Origin: a virus
Strand: one strand, 5' to 3'
DNA: 46,353 bases
Virus record (IMG/VR): IMGVR_UViG_3300027754_000159
Span: 1-46,353 of that record
Shown here piece by piece: positions 1 to 9,591 of the stretch. The number at the start of each line of letters is the position of its first letter. Position 1 is the stretch's first letter. A model generated the notes under the pieces. The model ran no database searches and was not told where the DNA came from. It saw nothing but the letters and a program-made list of their open reading frames with translations. Made by a program: the position numbers and the translations under genes.

Positions 1-2636
1 GCTACCCATATAGTTGTTGCTGGTATAAACTGTTCCATAAATGGAATCCAAAAACTTTGAAATTGTTTTTTATAATTTTTTAAATCATAAAGGCTTAAAT
101 AAGTTAGTGTTGACACTGTTGTTGCTGAAACAATTGATGATGAACAAACAGTAGTTGAAGTTATTACTAAACCAGTACAAGCAAATACTGTACTTGGAGG
201 TACGGTTGAACAAACATCAATTGATGTGTTAGCACTAACAATAATTGGTGTTATAACATTACTGTTACAGTCTGTATAATCTAAAGAACAATCCCCACCT
301 GTATTAGTAATATTGTATGACATACAATTTGTTTGGTAACAAATACTTGTATTGGCGGATAAAGTATGTCCGCTAGGACAAGCTAATGTAGTACCACTAA
401 TAGGACAATCAGCACACATATCAAATGTTAACCAAAGTTCTTTAGAGTTTAAAACTAAATTACTATGTTTTTCGTATACACTTGATTGTTTAAAATAATC
501 CGTATATCTCCAAGGTATATCAGCATCTAAACTAGGAGCAAAGGTTCTATTAATAGTACCCTCACCGTTTAACATACCAAAACTACCGTCATTCCTTTCA
601 ATATTGTCATAATCTGAAATACCTACACTTGGTATTCCTGGGTTATAGGCCCAAGATTTTTTATTATCAATTACACGAGTTAAATTAAAACCCGGACAAT
701 GAATATCATTTACAACTAAAGAAGATTCTTGTTTAGCGCAATTAACTCTAATGTCATCAACAAAAATATCGTAATTACAACAACAAGCTAGTCCTTGGTA
801 TATTTCTAATTTAACACCAAAATTTAATGTCAAACCTGAACTTGGTAGTGTTGCTTTAACCTCAACCCATCTATCAAAATAATCTGTACTAGAGTTATAA
901 ACTTTAACTTGTGTTAATAGACTGTTTAATGTAGGGTCTGTTAACGAAACTTTAGCTAATATAGGGTTTGTTATATTATAACAACATGGTTTTGTGTCAG
1001 CCGCCTGTGTAATAACAAAAGTAGTTAAATCAATAGTGCCAGCAGGTGTTTCTGTACCAACTTGTCTTGCGTTTGAAGAACTTGGATTTGGTAATGTTAC
1101 ATTACCATTTAAAACAGGTATTACAGCCCCAGTGTTTGGGGTCAATGTTATATCACAAAATACACCGTCAATAGTTATACTATCATCACTTGGTGGATCA
1201 GGGATTGGTTGACATGGGTTTTCTGGTTTACCAAAATACACCCACATAGATATCTCCAAATCATTTTCACAAGGTGGTACATCCATTGTTGTATCATTAA
1301 GTGAAAACGTTACAGGTAAACAATCATCTTTCGGTACTGAATAACAATATGGTGATTGCCAAACCCAAGGTAAGTTATTATCTTTAATTAATCTATTACA
1401 ACAAGCCTCACTTATTGGCGTACCATTTTTTGTAACGATTTGAATTGTATTATTAAATAAATCTAATGTATTAATAATTTGTACTTCAGTTATATCTATA
1501 ACACATTGGTCAACAATTGGTTTACACATACAATTACCATTACTAGAAGTAGATGGTGTTTGTGTAATTACAAAAGTATTTAAATTAATTGTTCCAACTG
1601 GCGTTTCTGTACCAACTCGTCTTAATGTAGGTAATGGTGTTGCTTGTGTACCAACTATTCCGACTCCACTAACTGCCGTACCAACTGTTGTAGTTGTAGT
1701 AGTACTTGTATTTGTATTTGTAAGCCCAATAGTATCCCAATAACCACCGTATTGATCACAAATACCTTTATTAACTAATGATGGATTACCTGTCGATAGA
1801 CCAAAGTTTACATAAAAACCACCTGTTAAATTTAAAGCGTTAGATAAAATTAATCTAGCCTCAGTTAAATCACTAATACCATTACTATTAGTGTCACCAC
1901 TATTATTAATGTTTGCTAAAATAAAATTAGTTTGTTGAGTTGTTAAATCTAAAGAAGGTCCAATAGTGGAAAAATTATTTGTAAAAAAGGTATAACCTTC
2001 TGTTGTAGATATAAGACTTAAAAAATCATTTAAATTTGAAATACAACTAGGTTCTGATACTTCTTGTGATGGTTTATCACAAAAACAAATACCATTTTTA
2101 AAAGTACCGTTAGCGGTGGCACAACATCTTTCATCTAAAGGTTCACCGTTTGATGTAGTGGCATAAAATGTTTGTCCGCTATTAGTTACTAAATCTACAA
2201 TTTGTTGCCATAAAATAGGTGATGTTAATTGTAAACTTTGTCCGTTATGGGCTGATATGTATGTATCGTTCCACCAATCAAAATTTGTACAATCAATACA
2301 TGTTGCTGCCTGACATAATCTAATTGTTGTGGATGCTGATATAACTGTTGTTGTATTTATAGTACCTAAAAAAGTGGGGCCTATAACAGTATTTGTAAGA
2401 TTTATATTAGATGATGTTGTATTTGGCACTGTGTTGTATGAACAACAACAATTTACGGTCGCGTTAGAATCATAATTTAAAGCTAAAGGGTCCATACACC
2501 CAGTTATTTGTGCTTCGTAGATACAACATATTGAGCAGCTATCATTTGCTAAAGGATCATAATTTAAAGCTAAAGGATCCATACACCCAGTTATTGTAAA
2601 ACTTGGTCCGCTATTTACTAATACTTTTACTGCCAT
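1..2636 (-). CDS. Large surface/tail protein with flavobacterial-type repeats (3' end cut by window)
   Basis: An open frame of 878 codons runs off the left edge; its ATG is at 2636. Two copies of a 'GCMDPLALNYD' repeat lie at residues 16-34 and 45-63. This resembles the GCxDxxAxNY repeats common in secreted flavobacterial proteins. An EF-hand/dockerin-like loop (D-x-N-x-N-G-x-x-D-x-x-E) lies near residues 240-257. Two Cys-Cys modules ('DERCC', 'SEACC') match those of the next gene. A VGTETP-containing repeat of about 20 residues occurs near residues 340 and 520. The segment before the cut reads 'FMEQFIPATTIWV'. It is the last visible gene of the baseplate/fibre operon, 58 nt after its neighbour. 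I infer a fibre or receptor-binding surface protein, but no enzymatic motif is visible. Confidence 0.85.
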   Translation of the reverse strand, partial: MAVKVLVNSGPSFTITGCMDPLALNYDPLANDSCSICCIYEAQITGCMDPLALNYDSNATVNCCCSYNTVPNTTSSNINLTNTVIGPTFLGTINTTTVISASTTIRLCQAATCIDCTNFDWWNDTYISAHNGQSLQLTSPILWQQIVDLVTNSGQTFYATTSNGEPLDERCCATANGTFKNGICFCDKPSQEVSEPSCISNLNDFLSLISTTEGYTFFTNNFSTIGPSLDLTTQQTNFILANINNSGDTNSNGISDLTEARLILSNALNLTGGFYVNFGLSTGNPSLVNKGICDQYGGYWDTIGLTNTNTSTTTTTTVGTAVSGVGIVGTQATPLPTLRRVGTETPVGTINLNTFVITQTPSTSSNGNCMCKPIVDQCVIDITEVQIINTLDLFNNTIQIVTKNGTPISEACCNRLIKDNNLPWVWQSPYCYSVPKDDCLPVTFSLNDTTMDVPPCENDLEISMWVYFGKPENPCQPIPDPPSDDSITIDGVFCDITLTPNTGAVIPVLNGNVTLPNPSSSNARQVGTETPAGTIDLTTFVITQAADTKPCCYNITNPILAKVSLTDPTLNSLLTQVKVYNSSTDYFDRWVEVKATLPSSGLTLNFGVKLEIYQGLACCCNYDIFVDDIRVNCAKQESSLVVNDIHCPGFNLTRVIDNKKSWAYNPGIPSVGISDYDNIERNDGSFGMLNGEGTINRTFAPSLDADIPWRYTDYFKQSSVYEKHSNLVLNSKELWLTFDMCADCPISGTTLACPSGHTLSANTSICYQTNCMSYNITNTGGDCSLDYTDCNSNVITPIIVSANTSIDVCSTVPPSTVFACTGLVITSTTVCSSSIVSATTVSTLTYLSLYDLKNYKKQFQSFWIPFMEQFIPATTIWV
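2470..2508 (-). repeat. 39-nt direct repeat, copy 1 (GCMDPLALNYD unit)
   Basis: This encodes residues 43-56 of the large surface protein. It matches the copy at 2557-2595 at 38 of 39 bases, and the copies start 87 nt apart. Near-identity at the DNA level suggests a recent duplication or gene conversion. Confidence 0.9.
2557..2595 (-). repeat. 39-nt direct repeat, copy 2 (GCMDPLALNYD unit)
   Basis: This encodes residues 14-27 of the large surface protein. It differs from the copy at 2470-2508 by a single G/A change. Confidence 0.9.
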
Positions 2637-2694
2637 TTAGTTATAATTATTTTTTAATTTGTTTTTTAAACTATTTTTTATATTTTTTCTAAAT

Positions 2695-5600
2695 TTATTC
2701 GTAAATGCTCCAAGTCGGTGTACAACTAGGGAATGCTGGAGGACTAGAACCTATGGTACAAAAGCTAATTGGTGTTCCACCAACATTTTGATAAAGGGTA
2801 AAACCATATTCAAAGAAAGGACTTGTTAAAAAAGTTGTTAGATTTGAGTCTGTATATACTTTTGTAGTGGTCGCCGGTGTAAACCCATAAGGTACATATA
2901 CCGTAGTAAGACCTATAGCAAGTAATGCTGATGAATATACCCCACAAACCCCTGGTGCTATCGGAATACATGGGCTAGTTCCAACTTTTACCGTAAAAGA
3001 TGAATATAATGGTTCCAGTGTTAACACACATTTATTTGTTAATGTGTTCCAATTTATTGCAGTATTATTTACTTCAGCTTTATAACTTGTACAACAAGCT
3101 TGTGATATTGAAGTTCCATTAAATAAAACTTCGTTTGAAGTTATTGTGTAACCCCCAGAACTAACTGGTGCACATTGGTAACATTTTTGTAAATCAAGTG
3201 ATGCTGGTCCTATTCCATACCAACCATTTTTTGCCAAACAACAAGTTTCATCTAAACTAACACCGTTAGGTTTAACAATAACTCCACTTACAATATTAGT
3301 CACAACAGGACATTTTAAACATTTACCTGTTAATGTATTATAAGTAAATCCGTAATCAGTACAACATTGTTGTGTTAAATCTGCCCCAGATGGGTATTCT
3401 AAAACATAAGAATCTGTGTTTGATATACTAATTGAAGGTGGACATGCTGAACAATAGTTGTTATTACCTGTTAAATTAGCGAAACTTAAACCAACACTAT
3501 CTACTAAGTTACCATTTGCTCCTGTTGTTGAATTAATAGTAACCACTGAACCATCTGTATAGTTAGCCGTACAACATTCTTTTGATAATAAATTACCTGC
3601 TGGTGTTACATACACATGACTTGGATTGACTGTAGTACTAGCACATGGATTTATATTTGGTGTTACACAATAATAAGTATTAGATGTAGGTTCTAAAATC
3701 CATTCACCACCCCTTAATCTACAACAAGCATTATTATTGATTGGTTTATCAACATTATCTAATAATAAACAACCGTATGTATTAAAGAATCCGGATAATA
3801 TATTACTTAAAAATATTGATGGTGATGCCCTAATTAATGATGTCGTAACGTATCCTAAACTTATAGCTAAATCTAATATTTGTTGGTCTGTTAATAACGC
3901 TATATATTCGTCAGCACTACACACTTTTGTTATGTAAGATTCTGGTGGACACCAATAACAAACAAAACTATCACTTAATGGTAGTTGTCGTTGTTGAGCC
4001 ATAAATAAAGTGTTTGCGGGTATTATTTGTGCCGTCATAACAGGACCTCTTGGTGTTGTAACACCAGTACTAGTATCTTTAATACAACTTGCATCAAAAC
4101 ATTTTCTTCCGTCCCAACTTACATTAAAACCTAAAGTAGTCTTATTACAACAAGATTCTGGTACTGTAACACCGGCTGATATTACAACACAAGGCCCTAA
4201 GGGGTTTAGATCTGATGATATCATACATTCTAATGCTGTTGGGCAAACTACAGTACTAGCATTTGTACTTGGTAACCAGTAATTTTGACAACATTTCTCA
4301 TCTTGTAAAGGTGTTTTTGGTACTGTATTTATATAAACAACTCCATCATCACCATAACTTAATTCATAATTACAAACATCACAAGTTTCTTTAGTACCAG
4401 TACTAAAACTAATTTTCATTGAATATGTATCACCACTTGGTCTTCCGTAACTTGGTGCGTTATTACCTCCAACATAAGTTAAACCGGCTGAATTAACTAT
4501 AGCGTTTTCAACCATACTATTAGTATTTAAGGCGTCAGCATAACCTGTACCGTAATATGGTACTGGTAACCCATTTTGGTCGAAGATAAAAGTACCTTCA
4601 TTATAGTTATTAAAATAATTTGTATTAACAGTTACATTAGTTGTACCTGTTAATAAATCGTTAAAATTAGGTACAAAGCATTCAAATTGGTCAAAATAAC
4701 TTACACCAAAATCGTAAGGACCAAAATGTGGGTTATTACCCAATGTCGAATCACTTCCACCGTTATACCAAAATCCATTTATTTGAAAGTAATTATCGTT
4801 AGTTTCTTGTGGTATTCTTGGGAATCCGTAGTCATCCATAGGTAAGTCACTTAGATTTAATAAATCGGAATCACCATAAATTTTACTTAATTCTTCCCAA
4901 ACTTTAATAGGGTTTAATCTATTGTCTGCCAAATAAATGTATTCATCTAATGAAATCATACATTCTGAAATGTTAAATAATTTAAAGAAAAATTCTATAA
5001 CTTTTCTAGTTCCTTTAGATTTATATAACCACCATGCATTTATAACCAACCTTCTCCATAATTCAACATCTAATTCTTTTGCTGATAAACTTCTTGAGTA
5101 CCCACTAAAATGTGTATCAAAAGATGGCTGTATTTGTTGTTGTAAATTAAAATTATCTGTTGTTACTGTTAATAAAACATCAAAACCTAAATTTTTAGCA
5201 ATAATTTTTATTAACTCATCAGATGTATTATCAAGTTTATTGTAAGTTACAACGTTTGCAAAAGAAATACCGTCAATATATTTTTTTACTTCATCAAATT
5301 CTCTACCATAAATTCTTAATAGTTTATTAACTTTTCTACCATAAATCTCAGTTCCATCACCATTTGTATCAAATTCATGTATTGATTCAGAAACAAATTT
5401 TCTAGCAACTAAATCAGTTTTATAAGAATCAAAAAGTGATGCCATCGCCAACATGTTTTCAACATATAAAGCGTAATCACGAGTGTTTATATCTAAATTA
5501 TAACCATCACTTATTGGCCATGTTAAAGATTTGTTTATATAAGTAATAAAACCATCAGCTTCTTGTGGTACAGTGAATGAAGATGTATATATTGGTGTTG

Positions 5601-6402
5601 TTAATCTATTTAGAATTATTTTTTCAAAATCACTAGCATAATTAAAAAATAATTCAACCTCTTCTTTATTTGGTTTTATATGATACGTTAACTGACCAAA
5701 TGTTGATGCTGTTAAACTAGGGAATGGATTACCTTTTGTTGTTATAGTTAAGTAAGGATTGTTTGTTGTTGACCCAGTATAACCAATAACATTAAACTCT
5801 TTTACACCATTCCATACTACATATTTTTTATAATCTCTCGATAAATTGAAAATGTCGTCTGGTAATAGTTTTGAAAAATTATTATTTTCGTCAATAACTA
5901 ATTCAAACGGATTACTAATAATATTTTTAGATATTAAAAATGAAGAAGTATCTATACCACTATTATAAGAAAAAGATAATACGGTATTAACAGGCATATT
6001 AGATTTAGATGTGGGGTTTAGATATAAAGAACCTTTCCACTTAGAAATAACTTGTTCTATAGATACCCTAGCGTATTCATAAAAACTACCAAAATAAACA
6101 TATCTACTTATGTTGTTAATATCAAAATTTAATCTAACAAAAATATCGTTAGATAGTAATATTTGAGATGTTTGTTGATTTAAATTTAGGTTGTCTAAAG
6201 AATAATAATCCGACCATTGTCCACCTAATTCAAAATTTTTATTTAACTTACTATTTAAGTTAGTTGTTATTTGAAAATTACCAAAAGTAAAAAGTGAAGC
6301 ACCGTCAGTAAACTGAAGACCAACTAAGTTAGGGGAAAAATCACCTTCTCTTCTTTTATACGCGTCTGTTAATGACCTAGGTGTTACTTTAACTGTTGGC
6401 AT
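2695..6402 (-). CDS. Large tail/baseplate-attached protein with Cys-Cys repeat region (1235 aa)
   Basis: The ATG at 6402 overlaps the upstream stop as TAATG. The N-terminal half (about residues 1-520) looks like a baseplate or tail protein: around 340-475 it has 'LRIYGREFDEVKKYI' and then 'LVINAWWLYKSKGTRK', reminiscent of P2 gpI-type tail proteins that link fibres to the baseplate. The C-terminal half, from about residue 700, carries at least seven modules. Each has a double cysteine (near 704, 750, 893, 943, 1012, 1054 and 1103), and most are followed by a further Cys or C-x-x-C about 15-25 residues on. The same module occurs in the next gene. I infer an adapter domain followed by a disulphide- or metal-stabilised fibre or receptor-binding region. 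The exact T4 counterpart is unclear. Confidence 0.85.
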   Translation of the reverse strand: MPTVKVTPRSLTDAYKRREGDFSPNLVGLQFTDGASLFTFGNFQITTNLNSKLNKNFELGGQWSDYYSLDNLNLNQQTSQILLSNDIFVRLNFDINNISRYVYFGSFYEYARVSIEQVISKWKGSLYLNPTSKSNMPVNTVLSFSYNSGIDTSSFLISKNIISNPFELVIDENNNFSKLLPDDIFNLSRDYKKYVVWNGVKEFNVIGYTGSTTNNPYLTITTKGNPFPSLTASTFGQLTYHIKPNKEEVELFFNYASDFEKIILNRLTTPIYTSSFTVPQEADGFITYINKSLTWPISDGYNLDINTRDYALYVENMLAMASLFDSYKTDLVARKFVSESIHEFDTNGDGTEIYGRKVNKLLRIYGREFDEVKKYIDGISFANVVTYNKLDNTSDELIKIIAKNLGFDVLLTVTTDNFNLQQQIQPSFDTHFSGYSRSLSAKELDVELWRRLVINAWWLYKSKGTRKVIEFFFKLFNISECMISLDEYIYLADNRLNPIKVWEELSKIYGDSDLLNLSDLPMDDYGFPRIPQETNDNYFQINGFWYNGGSDSTLGNNPHFGPYDFGVSYFDQFECFVPNFNDLLTGTTNVTVNTNYFNNYNEGTFIFDQNGLPVPYYGTGYADALNTNSMVENAIVNSAGLTYVGGNNAPSYGRPSGDTYSMKISFSTGTKETCDVCNYELSYGDDGVVYINTVPKTPLQDEKCCQNYWLPSTNASTVVCPTALECMISSDLNPLGPCVVISAGVTVPESCCNKTTLGFNVSWDGRKCFDASCIKDTSTGVTTPRGPVMTAQIIPANTLFMAQQRQLPLSDSFVCYWCPPESYITKVCSADEYIALLTDQQILDLAISLGYVTTSLIRASPSIFLSNILSGFFNTYGCLLLDNVDKPINNNACCRLRGGEWILEPTSNTYYCVTPNINPCASTTVNPSHVYVTPAGNLLSKECCTANYTDGSVVTINSTTGANGNLVDSVGLSFANLTGNNNYCSACPPSISISNTDSYVLEYPSGADLTQQCCTDYGFTYNTLTGKCLKCPVVTNIVSGVIVKPNGVSLDETCCLAKNGWYGIGPASLDLQKCYQCAPVSSGGYTITSNEVLFNGTSISQACCTSYKAEVNNTAINWNTLTNKCVLTLEPLYSSFTVKVGTSPCIPIAPGVCGVYSSALLAIGLTTVYVPYGFTPATTTKVYTDSNLTTFLTSPFFEYGFTLYQNVGGTPISFCTIGSSPPAFPSCTPTWSIYE

Positions 6403-7301
6403 TATATTGTAGGAATATTAGTTATTGTATTGAAGTCTTTTGAAAAATCAATATTATTAATTAATTGACGAACTTCGTGTAATGGTTCACCAGTAAATTG
6501 GTCTTGTATTTCATATAAGTTATACTGTTTATATATACGATTTTGAAAATCGTATATAGTGTATTTACCATCAACAATAGATTTAATTTGATTGCCAAAC
6601 ATACCATAGGCTAAAGTTTCTATATCATATTCTACCATATCAATTTCTAATTGAATTGGATTAAAAAACGTATTTGTTACGGTTATTTCTTGGTTAACAG
6701 ACCCAATATCTGGAAACTGATTTGGTCTAACATTTGGTGCTGAACTTGGTGTTAGCGTACAAAAAACTAAATTTGAGTTGTTGTTGAATGTATATCTAAC
6801 AGCTTTTTGTGTTGTGTTAGAAAGATTTGCGTTAACAGGTTCGGCTCTATTAGCTGAAGTTATAATTCTAAAAAAATTAGGTATTCTAGCTCCTGTATTA
6901 ATATCAAAATATTCAATACGATAACCAATTAAACTAGAAGCGTCTTGTATTCCTAAAGCATTTAGGTCTAATACAATACCTTTAACATCGGGAAGAGCTG
7001 ATAAAACACCACAATCAGTTATTTTACCTCTAAGTTCTATAGGTTTTATAATTACGGTATAAATACCTTTTGCCGAAAAATTAGCCACAGGTAATTGTAA
7101 GTTATATAAACCATCAAAAAATGGTATACCATTTGTATTAGGTACTGGATGATTAAATCTAGTTATTACTTGATTTGGTGTTAATTGTTGTAAAGGTATT
7201 GTTGGTAGTATGTCCCTATTTGGTGAATATGTATACCAAATTTCCATATCATTTGGTCCCGCTGTAGCTGGTCTAACCAGTCCGTAATTTCCTGTTGCCA
7301 T
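6402..7301 (-). CDS. Uncharacterised virion protein (299 aa)
   Basis: The ATG at 7301 lies 2 nt after the upstream stop, and the stop overlaps the next ATG as TAATG, so the gene is embedded in the baseplate operon. The protein is rich in Asn, Thr, Pro and Ile with no signal peptide, membrane segment or enzymatic motif, a composition typical of beta-rich virion proteins. The C-terminal third ('YTIYDFQNRIYKQYNLYEIQ') is less low-complexity. I do not recognise a family. Position between gp6-like and fibre-like genes suggests a wedge or fibre-adapter role; this is inference from context only. Confidence 0.75.
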   Translation of the reverse strand: MATGNYGLVRPATAGPNDMEIWYTYSPNRDILPTIPLQQLTPNQVITRFNHPVPNTNGIPFFDGLYNLQLPVANFSAKGIYTVIIKPIELRGKITDCGVLSALPDVKGIVLDLNALGIQDASSLIGYRIEYFDINTGARIPNFFRIITSANRAEPVNANLSNTTQKAVRYTFNNNSNLVFCTLTPSSAPNVRPNQFPDIGSVNQEITVTNTFFNPIQLEIDMVEYDIETLAYGMFGNQIKSIVDGKYTIYDFQNRIYKQYNLYEIQDQFTGEPLHEVRQLINNIDFSKDFNTITNIPTI

Positions 7302-7303
7302 AA

Positions 7304-7717
7304 TTATATATTTTCTGTAATATTGTAATATCCGTTTCTGTAATTAATCAACCCTTCAAGTGTTTTAATTTCTGATAGTCTAGATTGTCTTTCAAAAACC
7401 GCCACACCCATTCTTTCTATAAATACCTCGTCACTAACTTTTGGTGGAAATACCATACCCATTTTAGCCTCTTCTTTTATGACAGGGTGTTTAATAGTAT
7501 CTATTTGGTTTAGGCCAGATAAATTTGTGTTAAAAGTTGTTAAATATGATTTACTAAAAAATGTTTGATATGATACATCACCTATTGTGTAGGATAGTTT
7601 TGGTACTATTCCGTTGGTATCAAAGGCTGTGACCCCATTAACACCTACTTGGTATGGGTTTACTCTGTTATATGTTTTTACAACGTCTAATTTGTTTGAA
7701 GTATATCCTGTTATCAT
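7304..7717 (-). CDS. Uncharacterised small virion protein (137 aa)
   Basis: The ATG at 7717 lies one base after the upstream stop (TAATATG). The protein is soluble-looking, with a basic C-terminal half containing 'ERMGVAVFERQSRLSEIKTLEGL', which could form a helix. Very tight spacing to neighbours on both sides argues it is a real member of the baseplate/fibre operon. No family is recognised; a fibre connector or chaperone is possible but unsupported. Confidence 0.75.
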   Translation of the reverse strand: MITGYTSNKLDVVKTYNRVNPYQVGVNGVTAFDTNGIVPKLSYTIGDVSYQTFFSKSYLTTFNTNLSGLNQIDTIKHPVIKEEAKMGMVFPPKVSDEVFIERMGVAVFERQSRLSEIKTLEGLINYRNGYYNITENI

Positions 7718-7718
7718 A

Positions 7719-9590
7719 TTAAACTGCTATTGATGATGTTATTGTACAGCCATTACCATCTACAACAGTAACTTTTAATGAAGTATAAAGTGCTTCCGTT
7801 GTACAGAAAGCATCAGATGTTATTCCAGAACCCCAACTAACCGGACCACCAATTATAGGTATCATATCCCATGTTACAGTATAAGGTGCGACACCACCAT
7901 CAACATTTATAATACCTTGTCTTGAATTAGCTAAAGTACATCCAGCACTTGCAATACCTGGTATTATTGTACTAATATTAGGTGTACCTACAAAACTTAA
8001 TGGCATTGGTGGTTGTGTTAATGTTATTATTGTTGTTGCCGAACAAGATACTCCATAAACGTCTGGTGAATCTACCACTGTTATAGTATGTGTTCCCGCA
8101 CTCATAGTTATTAATTTTGTTGTTACAATACCAGGTAGTGGTGTTGGTAAATTAAGTACGCCATCTAAATAATATGTAATTGTTGGTGGTGTTAAAGTTG
8201 GGTAAGCAGTATATGTTGTTGTATCTGTTGTATAAGTACTTGTGAACGTAACTCCAGTTGTATTACCATAACAAGGTATATTAAACCCATTTAATGACGA
8301 TATACTACTATTTGTTAAATTAAGTCTAGGTTTTTGTTGTATAAGTTGATTAACTGTTGGTCCGTTACATAAATTACTATCTTTTATTTTAATTGTATAT
8401 GTACCAACTCCTAGGCCTGACCAAATAAAAGGTCCATTTCCATTTTGTGATGGGCTTATTAATGACGAACCTAAATACAATTGAGTGTTATATGGTGGTG
8501 TACCACCAGCAGGATTTACAGTGATTGAACCATTTGTAGAACCATAACATGTAACATTTGTATGTGGATAACTATATGTAACAGGTGTACTAGCTGACAC
8601 GATTATTGGTGGTAATGTTGTTGTGTTACCAACACTGTCTAAAATTTGTAATGTATAACAAGGTGTGGTACTAATAGGACAAGGTAATAAATTGTTAAAC
8701 GTTGCACTACCTGTACTACCTGTTATTGTAATAGATGTTGGCCCTGTTAATATAAATTTATATCCATCAGGTGTTGGTATGCCTCCCGATACATTAGCAG
8801 AAATTACTCCTGTGTTACCACCACTACAATCAACATTAATTATTGAAGTAACACTACCAGATATTGGTGTTGGTTCTGTTATAGTGAACATTGATGAGAC
8901 AACGGAACCGGTACCATCAGTTATTTGTACTGTGTATACTCCAGCACATAATGAAGTTATTCCAGAAGTGGTACCATAACTATTTGATGTGGTACCTGAG
9001 TACCATAAATAAGAATAAGGTGGTAACCCACCTTGTACCACAACACTTGCCTCACCATCACAACCACCAGGTGATGTTGCGTTTGTTTGTGAATTATCTG
9101 AAACTAAATTAAAACTTAATCCTTGTGGTTGTTGTAAAAATATAGATTTGTATGTTATATCACAATTAGCATCTGAAACTTTTAATGTATAATTACCTGA
9201 GGCTAAATTGTTATACCCAGCATTTAAATTTGTCGATGTGAAACCATTAGGCCCTGTCCATTCTACTGTTTGTGGTGATAGACAACCTGTTACTGTTGCC
9301 GATAAACTTCCGTTATTAGCACCAAAATATGTTATAGGTGTTGTCGAGAACGTTACTGTACAATTGTTTATAACTAAACAAGGTTTTTGTGCTAACCCAT
9401 CATTACTTAAGTTCCATACACCAGATAGGTCTACAATTTCATAAACAGGGTTTTCAGTATCAGTATATATACCTATATCTTCAAAATTTTGTTTTAAGAA
9501 AAAAGGAAAATATAACGTACTGGCAGTGATAACAAGGTTATCTGTTCTACCAATTTGTTCATAACCAACCGTTCTTTTATATATTTCCAC
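7719..9590 (-). CDS. SprB-repeat virion surface protein (623 aa)
   Basis: The start is GTG at 9590, one base after the upstream stop; no nearby in-frame ATG exists, so GTG is preferred. After an N-terminal segment of about 80 residues ('TVGYEQIGRTDNLVITAS') the protein is a chain of roughly six beta-sandwich-like units, beginning near residues 90, 177, 253, 347, 438 and 555. Each has a core such as 'CYGSTNGSITV..GGTPPY' and several end 'GVYTVQITD' or 'GTYTIKIKD'. This is the SprB repeat (Ig/PKD-like) known from flavobacterial gliding adhesins. I infer an elongated virion spike or fibre that contacts host surface glycans or gliding adhesins, probably attached through the N-terminal segment to the baseplate. 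Confidence 0.88.
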   Translation of the reverse strand: MEIYKRTVGYEQIGRTDNLVITASTLYFPFFLKQNFEDIGIYTDTENPVYEIVDLSGVWNLSNDGLAQKPCLVINNCTVTFSTTPITYFGANNGSLSATVTGCLSPQTVEWTGPNGFTSTNLNAGYNNLASGNYTLKVSDANCDITYKSIFLQQPQGLSFNLVSDNSQTNATSPGGCDGEASVVVQGGLPPYSYLWYSGTTSNSYGTTSGITSLCAGVYTVQITDGTGSVVSSMFTITEPTPISGSVTSIINVDCSGGNTGVISANVSGGIPTPDGYKFILTGPTSITITGSTGSATFNNLLPCPISTTPCYTLQILDSVGNTTTLPPIIVSASTPVTYSYPHTNVTCYGSTNGSITVNPAGGTPPYNTQLYLGSSLISPSQNGNGPFIWSGLGVGTYTIKIKDSNLCNGPTVNQLIQQKPRLNLTNSSISSLNGFNIPCYGNTTGVTFTSTYTTDTTTYTAYPTLTPPTITYYLDGVLNLPTPLPGIVTTKLITMSAGTHTITVVDSPDVYGVSCSATTIITLTQPPMPLSFVGTPNISTIIPGIASAGCTLANSRQGIINVDGGVAPYTVTWDMIPIIGGPVSWGSGITSDAFCTTEALYTSLKVTVVDGNGCTITSSIAV

Positions 9591-9591
9591 T

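Noticed and set aside
8665-9444. Several rightward open frames across the SprB-repeat gene.
   Set aside because: They are opposite-strand shadows of repetitive Thr/Gly/Pro coding DNA, with no start context and no recognisable protein.
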